Positions 27,431 through 35,743 of a stretch of 64,000 bases of DNA are shown here, piece after piece; position 1 is the first letter of the stretch, and each line of letters opens with the position of its first letter. The notes beneath the pieces were generated by a model. The model worked only from the letters and a program-made list of their open reading frames with translations, searched no databases and was not told the origin of the DNA. The stretch comes from Phreatobacter stygius (lineage in GTDB: Bacteria > Pseudomonadota > Alphaproteobacteria > Rhizobiales > Phreatobacteraceae). The stretch is from positions 1,853,501 to 1,917,500 of the forward strand of contig NZ_CP039690.1 of assembly GCF_005144885.1 (NCBI RefSeq), read 5' to 3'. The translations under genes and the position numbers were made by a program.

Positions 27431-29083
27431 TCACGACGTCACAAAGCGAAAATACTTGAACCAGGCCTGCGCATCCGGATGCACCTGCATCTGCAATCCG
27501 CCGCGCATGGCGTGGCTGATCGACTGGACATGCAGCGGCACGTAGATGGTCTCTTCCTTCAGGATGCGCTGCAGCTCGGCGATTTCGGCATTGCGCCTGG
27601 TGACATCGGGCATGGTCTGCAGGGCGATCATGCGGGTGTCGAGCGACGGGTTGGAATAGCGCGTGCCGTTCCAGGTGCCGTTCGATGCCGAGCGGGTGTG
27701 GAACATGAAGGTCAGCACATATTCGGCGTCATAGGTCGGAATGCCCCAGCCGACCAGGTAGAAGTCGAGCTCCTCGCGCTGCAGCTCGGGGAAGTGCTGG
27801 GCGGCCGGCTTGGCGACCAGGTTCACCTTGATGCCGATCTGGCCCATCATGCCCACCACCGCCTGGCAGATGTTCTCGTCGGCGACATAGCGGTTGTTGG
27901 GGCATTGCAGCGACACCGAGAAGCGGGTGTTGCCGGCATCGGCCCGGCGCGGATAACCGGCCTCGTCGAGCGCCTTGTTGGCGGCCGCCACATCCAGGCG
28001 CGGCACCGCCGCGATCTCGGGCGAATAGCCGGAGATGAAATTGGTGCCGACATAACCGATCGGCACGCCCTGGCCGCGCATGACCACCCGGGTGATCGCC
28101 TCGCGGTTGACAGCGATATTGACGGCGGCCCTGACACGCCGGTCGGCGAAGGGGTTCTTGCCCTTGATGTCGGAGGTTTTCAGTTCGGCCGGACCGACAT
28201 TGAAGCCGAGAAAGATGACGCGGTTTTCCGGGCCGGTGTTGACCTTGACGCCCTGGCTCTGCTGCAGGCGGCTGATGTCCTGCACCGGCACGTCGTGGAC
28301 AACGTCGACCTCGCCCGACAGCAAGGCGGCAATCCGGGTGGCGTCCTGCTGGATCGGCACCAGGATCAATTCGGACACTTCGAGCGGGAACTGGTTGCGG
28401 CCCCAATAGCCCTCGAAGCGGCGCATCACGGTGCGCACGTCCGGCTCGCGCGAGATCAGCTGGAAGGCGCCGGTGCCCATGGCCTGGCGGGTCGCGCCAT
28501 TTTCCTGGCGCTCGCGGATGTTCTGCGGCAGTGCCGCATTGTTCGCCTCGGCCCAGGCCTTCGACATCATGAAGATATTGGTGAGGTTCTCGAACAGCAG
28601 CGGGTTCGGCGCCTTGGTCTTGATCCGGATCGTATGGGCGTCGATCTTGGTGACGCTTTCGATCGAGGTGATCAGGCCACGGAAATCGGAATTCGGCGAG
28701 CGCGCGCGATCGAACGAGAACAGCACGTCGTCGGCGGTGAAATCGGTGCCGTTGTGGAACTTGACGCCCTGGCGGAGCTTGACCTCCCAGACCGTCGGGT
28801 CGTCGGGCAGGTTGCGCCACTCGGTGGCAAGCGTCGGCACCAGCTTGCCGTCATAGCCGCGATGGACCAGCGGCTCGTACAGCTGATGGGCGACGACCGT
28901 GGTCGGGCCGATATTGGCCGACATCGGGTCGAGCGTCTGGGCATCGAGCGAACGGGCCCAGCGCACCGTGCGCGCCTCGGCGCCGGCCGTCGTCAGCAGG
29001 CCGGCCGCGATCAGCGCGCCGGCCAGCCAGATCCTGTTGAAGCGTCGCGTTCCCTTGGAACGCCAACCCCGTCCGAAATCCAT
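27431..29083 (-). CDS. Oligopeptide ABC transporter substrate-binding protein
   Basis: 550-aa periplasmic SBP_bac_5 protein. The basic leader and hydrophobic core (FNRIWLAGALIAAGLLTTAGAEA) are a Sec signal peptide ending near residue 38. The mature part starts VRWARSLDAQTLDPMSANIG and holds the family segments ATEWRNLPDDPTVWEVKLRQGVKF, NGTDFTADDVLFSFDRA and VRAAVNIAVNREAI. First gene of the operon, followed by two permeases and two ATPases. The ligand could be a peptide, opine or other small compound. Confidence 0.92.
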   Translation of the reverse strand: MDFGRGWRSKGTRRFNRIWLAGALIAAGLLTTAGAEARTVRWARSLDAQTLDPMSANIGPTTVVAHQLYEPLVHRGYDGKLVPTLATEWRNLPDDPTVWEVKLRQGVKFHNGTDFTADDVLFSFDRARSPNSDFRGLITSIESVTKIDAHTIRIKTKAPNPLLFENLTNIFMMSKAWAEANNAALPQNIRERQENGATRQAMGTGAFQLISREPDVRTVMRRFEGYWGRNQFPLEVSELILVPIQQDATRIAALLSGEVDVVHDVPVQDISRLQQSQGVKVNTGPENRVIFLGFNVGPAELKTSDIKGKNPFADRRVRAAVNIAVNREAITRVVMRGQGVPIGYVGTNFISGYSPEIAAVPRLDVAAANKALDEAGYPRRADAGNTRFSVSLQCPNNRYVADENICQAVVGMMGQIGIKVNLVAKPAAQHFPELQREELDFYLVGWGIPTYDAEYVLTFMFHTRSASNGTWNGTRYSNPSLDTRMIALQTMPDVTRRNAEIAELQRILKEETIYVPLHVQSISHAMRGGLQMQVHPDAQAWFKYFRFVTS

Positions 29084-29226
29084 GGACCCCTCCAGATGAA
29101 TATCTGCCGGGACAGCAACCCGGCGGCTGGGGGGATCATAGCAATGCGCTTGACGGAGTCACGGACGGATCACAAGCGACAAAAGGCCACGGAACAGGCC
29201 AATATTCTACCGCGGCGCAGCAAATG

Positions 29227-29526
29227 TCAGGGCTTTATTTCGATCTCGATGAACGCATAAGGCTTGCCCGAGGCATTGATGATGTTGTGCTCGACGCCTT
29301 CGCTGCGGAAGTAGGGCACATGGGCGGTCAGCACCGCTTCCGACGACGTGCCGCCGGGCAGTTCCGCGACGAGCTTGCCGTCGGCCAGCGGCACCACGAC
29401 GTAGTCCCAGCCGTGGCGATGCCAGCCGGTCTCGGCGCCGTCGGCGAAATTCCAGCGCGTCACCTTCACCTTGTCATTGTCGACCAGGACATCCGGCTCG
29501 GCGGGCGTGCGGCAGGTGAACGTCAT
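29227..29526 (-). CDS. Cupin-domain protein
   Basis: 99-aa single-domain cupin. Motif 1 is GAETGWHRHGWDYVVVPLADG, with two histidines and a following acidic residue for metal. Motif 2 is PYFRSEGVEHNIINASGKP, with one histidine. The size and metal ligands suggest a small binding or isomerase-type protein; no substrate can be given. The ATG overlaps the stop of the upstream membrane-protein gene (ATGA), so the pair is coupled. Confidence 0.85.
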   Translation of the reverse strand: MTFTCRTPAEPDVLVDNDKVKVTRWNFADGAETGWHRHGWDYVVVPLADGKLVAELPGGTSSEAVLTAHVPYFRSEGVEHNIINASGKPYAFIEIEIKP

Positions 29527-29981
29527 GCTTTCGATCCTTCGACGGGTTGAATGCCGGCGGAACGGCCGGCGACGAGCCAGTAGAGCAAGCCGGCGGCAAG
29601 GCCGGCGATGAGATGAATGGCCAGCCGGTGGACCGTGAAGGCCGGTCCGTCGCCGAGCAGGTCGTCGACCGGTTCGCCGGCGGCCTGAAGGACCACGTAG
29701 CCAAGCGCGCCGAGCGCGCCGGCCAGCCCGACCCCGAGGTGCAAGACCAGCCCGCGCCAGTGCCCGACCTCCGCCGCCAGTTCGACCAGCAGCAGCGGCC
29801 AGATGAAACCGGCGACCTGAACCACCAGGAACCCGACAAAGAAGCTGCCGGCGAGCAGTTCCGGGATCCGGCCCTCGTTGAGATCGAAGATCAGCACGAT
29901 CGCGCATCCCGCCGCCACCGCCAGGGCGAAACCCAAGGACACGCGCAGCAGCCGAAGCAGATAATGGGCGAAGCGATTCAT
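29523..29981 (-). CDS. Four-helix membrane protein, unknown
   Basis: 152 aa with hydrophobic spans near residues 10-32, 42-66, 76-100 and 115-138, and a short acidic loop EPVDDLLGDGP. No catalytic motif is seen. It overlaps the cupin gene by 4 bp, so both may act together. The function is not recognised. Confidence 0.72.
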   Translation of the reverse strand: MNRFAHYLLRLLRVSLGFALAVAAGCAIVLIFDLNEGRIPELLAGSFFVGFLVVQVAGFIWPLLLVELAAEVGHWRGLVLHLGVGLAGALGALGYVVLQAAGEPVDDLLGDGPAFTVHRLAIHLIAGLAAGLLYWLVAGRSAGIQPVEGSKA

Positions 29982-30056
29982 CCCGCGAGGGTAGCTGTCG
30001 CCCTTATCCGTTGGAAGCCTGCTTTGGTCACGGGAGCCCTCCGCCGCGGCGATCTC

Positions 30057-30302
30057 TCAGCCGTCATCGGCGACCGGCTCCAGCCAGCCGCGACAACGCA
30101 CCGCCAGCCCGAACAGCCGGTGGCCGATCTCGACATGGAAGTGGAACCGGCCGTCCGCCGCGGTCTCGAAGGCCTCGCCGCCGGGCGCCAGCACCAATGG
30201 CAGCGGCACGCCGAGCACCGACCATCGACGCGGAATGAGCCTGAGCCGGCCAAAGGTGCCATAACCGCCGAGGATGAGAACACGCAGATGCCCAGGCTTC
30301 AT
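30057..30302 (-). pseudogene. Internally deleted saccharopine dehydrogenase-like/DUF4166 gene
   Basis: An 81-codon open frame made of two unrelated pieces. Residues 6-19 (LRVLILGGYGTFGR) are the extreme N-terminus of a saccharopine-dehydrogenase-type Rossmann domain. From about residue 21 the chain jumps to LIPRRWSVLGVPLPLVLAPGGEAFETAADGRF, the end of a DUF4166 domain, and stops. Intact homologues carry both domains in a chain several hundred residues long, often beside a DCC-type thiol oxidoreductase as here. Everything between has been lost in frame. The start still overlaps the DCC stop (ATGA). Called from family knowledge, with no search run. Confidence 0.6.
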
Positions 30303-30760
30303 GCCAGGAACCGGTCTTCGTCGCCCTTCTCGGTCAGATAGCAGCGGTCGCGCCGGCCGAGGCGAAAGCGGTTGCGGGCGATGAGGTCATAGACCCGGTC
30401 GCGCCAGGCGAGCGGCAGCAGCCGGCCGGCCCGGATCAGCGACCAGGGCAGGCCCAGCGCCTCGAAGATGCGCAGGATGCCCTCGGCCTTCAGAAAGGCC
30501 CTGCCGTCCGCGATCAGGATGCTGGTGGTATAGTCATGCGGATCGAGCTGAAAATGGCGGAACAATGCTTCGCCGAGCGGCGATTGCGCCGGCAGCAGGC
30601 GGAACCGCCTTGCCTTGTCGTGCTTGATGATGAAGCGCGCCCAACCCGAGCAGAACGAGCAATAGCCGTCGAAGACGATGACCGGGCGGTCGTCCGGAAA
30701 GGCCGGCACCGCCGGATCGCGGCGCCAGCCATAGGGCTCCCTGACCTCACCTGCACGCAT
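30299..30760 (-). CDS. DCC1-like thiol-disulfide oxidoreductase family protein
   Basis: 153 aa. The hallmark VIVFDGYCSFCSGW (D-x-x-C-x-x-C) lies near residue 28, followed by the RFRLLPAQSPLGEALF and SILIADGRAFLKAEGILRI strands of DUF393. These proteins are thioredoxin-like but their partners are poorly known. In many genomes the gene sits next to a two-domain saccharopine dehydrogenase/DUF4166 protein. Here the neighbour is a collapsed relic that still overlaps it by 4 bp. Confidence 0.88.
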   Translation of the reverse strand: MRAGEVREPYGWRRDPAVPAFPDDRPVIVFDGYCSFCSGWARFIIKHDKARRFRLLPAQSPLGEALFRHFQLDPHDYTTSILIADGRAFLKAEGILRIFEALGLPWSLIRAGRLLPLAWRDRVYDLIARNRFRLGRRDRCYLTEKGDEDRFLA

Positions 30761-30866
30761 GGGCTGAGCCTAAGGCCCCACCTCCATCGGGGCAATTGCC
30801 GTCCTGTCGCAGGCGCCGTCCCGGGCCCGTCTGCAGCGGCCCCGGGGTCATTGGCGCGATGCCGCT

Positions 30867-32309
30867 TCAGCGGACCACCGCGCCATAGATCAGGTTCTTG
30901 AACAGCATGCGCGTATGCACACGGTTCGACGGCCCCTGCGCCATCAGGATGCCGACGATCTGCTCGCGCGGGTCGATGGTGAAGCTGGTGCCCCAGGCGC
31001 CCGCCCACATGGCATCGCCGGTCGAGCCCGGCGCGACCGCGAAGCCCTCCTGCAGCCTGACCGCGAAGCCGAGACCGAAGCCGTAACCCGGTCCGGTCGA
31101 GGCCGCGGTCGTACCGCCCATGCCAACCAGGTGGTTCGACAGCATGAAATCGACCCACTTCTTCGACAGGAGCCGGCGGCCTTCGAACTCGCCGCCGTTG
31201 AGGATCGCCTGAGCGAACTTGAAATAATCCTCGGCGGTCGAGACCATGCCGGCGCCGCCCTTGAAATATTGGCTGTTCTCGGCCGGATTGTCGAAGATCC
31301 GGTAGCCCGGCCACATCACCGCCTTCTGCGGATCGGAGTCGAGCGCTTCGGCGAGCCGGGCACGCTGGCCTTGCGCGACATACCAGGACGTGTCCTGCAT
31401 GCCGAGCGGGTCGAGGATCATCTCCTTGATCAGGATATCCAGCCGCTTGCCGCTGATGCGCTCGAGCAGCAGGCCGAGCACGTCGACCGAGATCGAATAT
31501 TCAAACGCGGTGCCCGGCTGGTTCGCCAGCGGGATCTGGCCGAGCCGACGCAACATTTCGTCACCGGAAATATTGGCCGCGCGCGCCTCGATATTCTGCT
31601 GGTCATAGAGCTCCTTCAGCCGCGACGAGCGTACCGAGCCGGCATAAGAAAAGCCCGCGGTGTGGCGCAGCAGGTCCTGCACGGTGATCGGCCGGTCGAG
31701 CGCCACGTCCTCGCTGGTGGTCTGGCCATCGGCGCCGGTGCGCCGCGCCTCGACCTTCAGGTCACGCAGCTCCGGCAGCCAGGTGGTGATCGGGTCGGAG
31801 AGCTTCATCTTGCCCTGCTCGATCAGCATGACCGCCGCGGTCGAGACGATCGGCTTGGTCATCGAGGCCAGCATGAACAGCGTATCGCGGGTCATTGGCA
31901 CGGTCTTGGCCGCGTCGCGGAAGCCATGCGCCTCGAAATGCACGATCCGGCCGCCACGCGCGATCAGCGTCACGGCGCCCGGAAACATGCCGCGATCGAC
32001 CTCGCCACGCATGACCGGCGCGATGCGCGCCAGGCGCTCGCGCGACAGGCCGAGGACGGTGCCGCCGTCCGGCCCGCCGCCGCGACCACGCTCACGCCGG
32101 GATCCACGCTCGAAGCCAGGGCCGCGCTCGAAGCCAGGGCCACGCTCGAAGCCGGGGCCACGCTCGAAACCAGGCACGCGGTCGAAGCCGCGATCCGGGC
32201 CTGGGCCACGCTCGGGACCGGGGCCGAATTGGGCCTGCGCGGCATCGGACAAAAGGACGGAAGCGAGCGTCAGAACGAGCGCCGCAGCGCTCGGGCGTAC
32301 CAACCGCAT
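30867..32309 (-). CDS. Secreted serine hydrolase, beta-lactamase class C fold
   Basis: 480 aa. A Sec signal peptide (to about residue 26, ending DAAQA) is followed by a low-complexity linker of PGFERG repeats (about 45-75) and then the penicillin-binding/beta-lactamase domain from about 90. The active-site SxxK is SMTK (FMLASMTKPIVS), and the second motif appears as YSIS in AFEYSISVDVLG rather than the usual YxN. Members hydrolyse esters or D-amino-acid peptides, and true lactamase activity is rare. The repeat linker is encoded by an 18-bp DNA repeat that would vary in copy number easily. Confidence 0.86.
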   Translation of the reverse strand: MRLVRPSAAALVLTLASVLLSDAAQAQFGPGPERGPGPDRGFDRVPGFERGPGFERGPGFERGPGFERGSRRERGRGGGPDGGTVLGLSRERLARIAPVMRGEVDRGMFPGAVTLIARGGRIVHFEAHGFRDAAKTVPMTRDTLFMLASMTKPIVSTAAVMLIEQGKMKLSDPITTWLPELRDLKVEARRTGADGQTTSEDVALDRPITVQDLLRHTAGFSYAGSVRSSRLKELYDQQNIEARAANISGDEMLRRLGQIPLANQPGTAFEYSISVDVLGLLLERISGKRLDILIKEMILDPLGMQDTSWYVAQGQRARLAEALDSDPQKAVMWPGYRIFDNPAENSQYFKGGAGMVSTAEDYFKFAQAILNGGEFEGRRLLSKKWVDFMLSNHLVGMGGTTAASTGPGYGFGLGFAVRLQEGFAVAPGSTGDAMWAGAWGTSFTIDPREQIVGILMAQGPSNRVHTRMLFKNLIYGAVVR

Positions 32310-32448
32310 GGGATCCTCCCGGGATCAATGGAGTGAACCTTGTCCGGTCTTGCCGCCGGCTCGGCCAAACTCACCACTGGAACCATCGATGGGTCAAGCC
32401 GGCCCGCCCTATCGCTGGCCGGTCGTCAGGCCGTGGGCGCCGGATCCG

Positions 32449-32607
32449 TCATGGCGTCGACGCGGCGGGCCTCAGACGGTTGCCGCCCAGATCGTGGCCG
32501 GCGGCCTTCATCGCTTCGGTATGGGCGGCGATCACCTGTCCGATGGCCGCTTCGCTCGCGCCGCGCCGCCTGGTTTCGTCCTCGTCGATCAGCAGCAGCT
32601 ATTGCAT
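32449..32607 (-). pseudogene. YCII/DGPF-type protein, decayed remnant
   Basis: On the minus strand AGGAGA sits 6 nt before ATG-CAA-TAG. Reading through that stop gives LLLIDEDETRR … AIGQVIAAHTEAMKAAGHDLGG, which matches the start of YCII-related proteins (usually MxYLLLIYxDE … TEALKxAGxLxGG) with the third codon turned from Tyr to stop. A second stop follows at 32449-32451 and the DGPF half is missing. The ribosome site is intact. The surrounding gap (32310-32686) has no other gene. Called by pattern similarity only. Confidence 0.5.
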
Positions 32608-32686
32608 GACGGTCTCCTGGTCCGGTCGCGGCACATCGCGCGCCGCCGGTTCAGTGACGTTCCGGCCGACCGGATTTTGACAGGCG

Positions 32687-32738
32687 GCAAAAATAATGGC
32701 GCTTCGCCGCGCCAGCCTCAAGCTGGCGGCGAAGCGCC
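32687..32738 (-). terminator. Intrinsic terminator of rlmN
   Basis: GGCGCTTCGCCG (32698-32709) pairs perfectly with 32727-32738, and an inner CCAGC/GCTGG extends the stem. On the minus strand it is followed by ATTATTTTTG. It lies 23 bp past the rlmN stop. Confidence 0.85.
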
Positions 32739-32761
32739 TCAGGAGAGCGACGCGGCGTTGC

Positions 32762-34021
32762 TCAGTCGACCATCGCCATGGCGCGGAAGGCGTCCTGCTC
32801 GCTCTTCGACATCAGCGCGGCGCGATCCTTGGCGCGTAGCTTCTCGGTCTCGCTCTTCAACTGGCCGCAGGCGGCCTGGATGTCGCGGCCGCGCGGGGTG
32901 CGCACCGGCGACGAATAGCCGGCGTCGAACACCACGTCCGAGAAGCGCTCGATCTGCTCCCAGTCGGAACATTCGTAGCGCGATCCGGGCCAGGGATTGA
33001 ACGGGATCAGGTTGATCTTGGCCGGAATGCCTTTCAACAGGCGCACCAGCCGGCGCGCATCGTCGATGCTGTCATTGACGTCCTTCAGCATCACATATTC
33101 GAAAGTGATGCGCCGGGCGTTCGACAGCACCGGATAGTTCCGGCAGGCGTCGAGCAGTTCGGCAATCGGATATTTCTTGTTGAGCGGCACCAGCTCGTCA
33201 CGCAGCTCGTCGGTCGCCGCATGCAGCGAAATGGCCAGCGACACGCCGGTGTCGGCGCCGATGCGCTCGATCATCGGCACGACGCCGGAGGTCGACAGCG
33301 TGATGCGGCGCTTGGAGAATTGCAGGCCGTCCTGGTCGAGCATCACTTTCAGCGCGGTCGTGACGTTCTCGACATTGTAGAGCGGCTCGCCCATGCCCAT
33401 CAGCACGATATTGGTGACGAACCGGCCGCCGTCATCGGGCACGAAGGCGCCCTCCGGCGCCTCCTGGCCGGGCCAGTCGCCCAGCTGGTCGCGCGCCACG
33501 ATGATCTGCGCGACGATTTCATCGACGGTCAGGTTGCGCACCAGCTTCTGCGTGCCGGTGTGGCAGAAGGTGCAGGTGAGGGTGCAGCCGACCTGGCTGG
33601 AAATGCACAGCGTCCCGCGATCCCGCGTCGGGATGTAGACGGTTTCGATCTCGTGCCACTTCTCGCCTTCGAACTGCGGCGGAATCCGCAGCAGCCACTT
33701 GCGCGTGCCGTCGCTCGACACCTGCTCGACCACCACTTCAGGCCGGTCGAGCGTATAGGCCTCGTCCAGCGCCGCGCGCAGATGCTTGGAGACGTTGGTC
33801 ATCTCGGCGAAGGTCTTGGCGCCGCGTTGATAGATCCAGGCCCAGAGCTGCGACACGCGCATGCGTGTCTCCTTGCCCTCGATACCGATGGCACCGAGCG
33901 CCTCCTTCAGCCCATCGCGGTCGAGACCGACAAGCGAACGCTTTACCGGCAGCGGCCGGATCGCGGCCGCCGGCGGCGGGGTAACAGTGGGCTTGGCATT
34001 CGTCAGATCGAGCGTCGGCAT
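32762..34021 (-). CDS. rlmN: 23S rRNA (adenine(2503)-C(2))-methyltransferase
   Basis: 419-aa radical-SAM enzyme that methylates A2503 in 23S rRNA and A37 in some tRNAs. An N-terminal helical domain ([22 protein letters not shown]) precedes the radical-SAM cluster motif in [15 protein letters not shown] (Cys-x3-Cys-x2-Cys), then [26 protein letters not shown] and [15 protein letters not shown]. The second catalytic cysteine is in the C-terminal QAACGQL. The inner ATG is used because homology begins there. A strong terminator follows. Confidence 0.95.
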   Translation of the reverse strand: MPTLDLTNAKPTVTPPPAAAIRPLPVKRSLVGLDRDGLKEALGAIGIEGKETRMRVSQLWAWIYQRGAKTFAEMTNVSKHLRAALDEAYTLDRPEVVVEQVSSDGTRKWLLRIPPQFEGEKWHEIETVYIPTRDRGTLCISSQVGCTLTCTFCHTGTQKLVRNLTVDEIVAQIIVARDQLGDWPGQEAPEGAFVPDDGGRFVTNIVLMGMGEPLYNVENVTTALKVMLDQDGLQFSKRRITLSTSGVVPMIERIGADTGVSLAISLHAATDELRDELVPLNKKYPIAELLDACRNYPVLSNARRITFEYVMLKDVNDSIDDARRLVRLLKGIPAKINLIPFNPWPGSRYECSDWEQIERFSDVVFDAGYSSPVRTPRGRDIQAACGQLKSETEKLRAKDRAALMSKSEQDAFRAMAMVD

Positions 34022-34157
34022 CGGGTCAGGCCTCTGGCCATGGCATTGTCGGGCGACATCGGCACCGGTTCGCCCGCGGGACATGCCATGGTGGAATGGG
34101 TTGCTGCATCGCTCCGCTTCCGCGAAGCCGGAGAACGCGTTAGCGGCGCCTATAACA

Positions 34158-34185
34158 CGAAAGGCCGCCCAAAGGCAGCCTTTCG
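34158..34185 (-). terminator. Terminator hairpin after the IalB-type gene
   Basis: CGAAAGGC (34158-34165) pairs with GCCTTTCG (34178-34185), and an inner GCC/GGC strengthens it. On the minus strand the stem is followed by TGTTATAG. It lies 35 bp downstream of the stop. Confidence 0.65.
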
Positions 34186-34219
34186 ACAGGACCCGGCGCC
34201 GAAGCCTGGGTTCAATGCG

Positions 34220-34798
34220 TCAGCGGCATTCCTGCGCGACCCGATCGAGCGCCTGGCCGAGGCCGGTGAGCGAATAGGTATCGGTGGTGACATTGCCGCG
34301 CTGTGAGGTCGAGCGGACCGTCAGCTGCGAGCCGGAGCGCATGGTCGTGATCATCCGACCCTCCTCCGCCGCGTTCTTGACCCAAGCGCCCTTCTCCTGG
34401 GTCCACATGGCGAAACTGGTCGGCCCGACCGCCACCGTGGCATCGCCGCGCAGCGCAAAGCCGAGGGTCAGCGAAATCTCGTTGCGGACATTCTCGCCGG
34501 GACGCGAGGTGATGAAGAAGAAGGCCGGGTCGCGCTGCAGATTGGCCGGTGCGCGCGTCTTCGGCTGCGAGGCGGCGTAGCAGACCTTGCCGCGCTGGGT
34601 GGACGAGGTGAACACCCCCCAATCGCCGAACTGGGCAACCGCCGCGCCCTGCTGGCCGCCGGCGGCCGGACGGGCAGCCTGCGCCGTGGCCGCACGGCCG
34701 CCATCGGGCGCTCGCTGCTGCGCTTGCGCCGCGGTCACCGTGGCAACAGCGGCGGCCGAGAGAGCCAGGATCATCAGGAAAGGGGTGGAGCGCAGCAT
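34220..34798 (-). CDS. Invasion associated locus B (IalB) family protein
   Basis: 192-aa secreted protein. A Sec signal peptide (PFLMILALSAAAVATVTAAQA) is followed by an Ala/Gln-rich linker to about residue 52, then the IalB core: FGDWGVFTSS, KVCYAASQPKT, a FFFITSRPGENVRNEISLTLGF strand and a C-terminal cysteine in AQECR. The two cysteines probably form a disulfide. The family is abundant in Brucella, Bartonella and rhizobia. The name comes from Bartonella erythrocyte invasion, but most members are periplasmic proteins of unknown role. Confidence 0.88.
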   Translation of the reverse strand: MLRSTPFLMILALSAAAVATVTAAQAQQRAPDGGRAATAQAARPAAGGQQGAAVAQFGDWGVFTSSTQRGKVCYAASQPKTRAPANLQRDPAFFFITSRPGENVRNEISLTLGFALRGDATVAVGPTSFAMWTQEKGAWVKNAAEEGRMITTMRSGSQLTVRSTSQRGNVTTDTYSLTGLGQALDRVAQECR

Positions 34799-35176
34799 CG
34801 CATTGACTCTACGGGTTCGTTGGGCACCGGGCAGGATCGGTTCCGCCCCATATTCCCGTAGCTTTCGAAGATCACGGTAAAGATGGGGTAAAGGATGAGG
34901 TAGATCCATGTGAAAGGCGCGCGACAGGCAGGTGACGAAGCGGCGTCTCGCTTCTGGAGTGTGGTACTCACCAGCCAATCCGGGCAAGACAATGGCAAAG
35001 CCCGTCTGGCGCACCGAAACGGCTCGGGACGCAGGCCGTGGCGTCGAATCGCGACCGCCACATGTAACCATGTTAACAAACCATATACTATCATACCTCC
35101 CGCGGCATGCGGTCTTTATGCTAGGTTTGGTTGTGCTCGGGGGTGAGGAGCCTCTCGTCTGCGTGAGGGTAGGTCC
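34799..35176. promoter_or_regulatory. Divergent promoter region, IalB-type gene and ECF sigma factor
   Basis: A 378-bp gap with no credible gene. Its right part turns AT-rich around 35060-35100 (GTTAACAAACCATATAC), unlike the flanks, and probably holds the sigma-factor promoter. The GTAACCATGTTAAC stretch contains two imperfect CtrA-like half-sites. A GAGGGTAGG ribosome site precedes the TTG start. Nothing else is evident. Confidence 0.45.
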
Positions 35177-35743
35177 TTGGTATCGCGTGACCAACTGGCG
35201 GACTTAGTGGATGCGGTAGCTCGCAAGCGCGACCGACAGGCCTTCAGTGCCCTGTTCGACCACTTCGCGCCGCGGCTCATTGCTCATCTCATGCGGCTTG
35301 GCGCCGACCCGGCGACCGCCGAGGAGCTGACCCAGGAAGCCATGACCACGCTCTGGCACAAGGCTTCGCTGTTCGACCGGTCGAAGTCGTCGGTTGCCAC
35401 CTGGCTCTACCGGGTGGCGCGCAACCGCCGGATCGACGTGCTCCGACGCGATCGGAGCGACTGCATCGACATCAACGAGCCCATGCTGATGCCGTCAGCC
35501 GAACCCGACATGGACGACGCCATCTCGCTCGCCCACCGCGAGGAAACCGTCCGTGCGGCGCTTGCGCATCTGCCCGAAGAGCAACTCTCGCTGGTTCGTC
35601 TCGCCTTTTTTGAGGGCATGTCGCATTCCGAGATCGCCGGCCAGCTCCATTTGCCGCTGGGCACCGTCAAGAGCCGCATCCGGCTCGCTTTCACGCGGTT
35701 GCGCCGGACGCTCGAAGCGAGCGGGATCAGGCAGGAGGCGTGA
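35177..35743 (+). CDS. ECF RNA polymerase sigma factor
   Basis: 188 aa. Region 2 is FSALFDHFAPRLIAHLMRLGAD … SSVATWLYRVARNRRIDVLRR. Region 4 is ALAHLPEEQLSLVRLAFFEGMSHSEIAGQLHLPLGTVKSRIRLAFTRLR. The profile resembles the RpoE–ChrR (ECF11) type, which normally has a zinc anti-sigma factor encoded directly downstream, but no ChrR-like gene follows. The start is TTG with GAGGG 7 nt upstream; a GTG eleven codons further in is the alternative. The 3' end overlaps the convergent gene by 17 bp. Confidence 0.9.
   Translation: MVSRDQLADLVDAVARKRDRQAFSALFDHFAPRLIAHLMRLGADPATAEELTQEAMTTLWHKASLFDRSKSSVATWLYRVARNRRIDVLRRDRSDCIDINEPMLMPSAEPDMDDAISLAHREETVRAALAHLPEEQLSLVRLAFFEGMSHSEIAGQLHLPLGTVKSRIRLAFTRLRRTLEASGIRQEA

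Noticed and set aside
26189..29260. Open frame of about 1020 codons opposite the ABC transporter genes
   Set aside because: Same antisense effect; it spans four genes with strong motifs on the other strand and has no recognisable domain.
30915..32336. Long plus-strand frame over the serine hydrolase gene
   Set aside because: Antisense to a gene with a signal peptide and SxxK motif; its repeats simply mirror the linker repeat.
32340..32609. 89-codon plus-strand frame in the gap before rlmN
   Set aside because: Arg/Ser-rich translation without a ribosome site; the minus strand there shows the YCII remnant instead.
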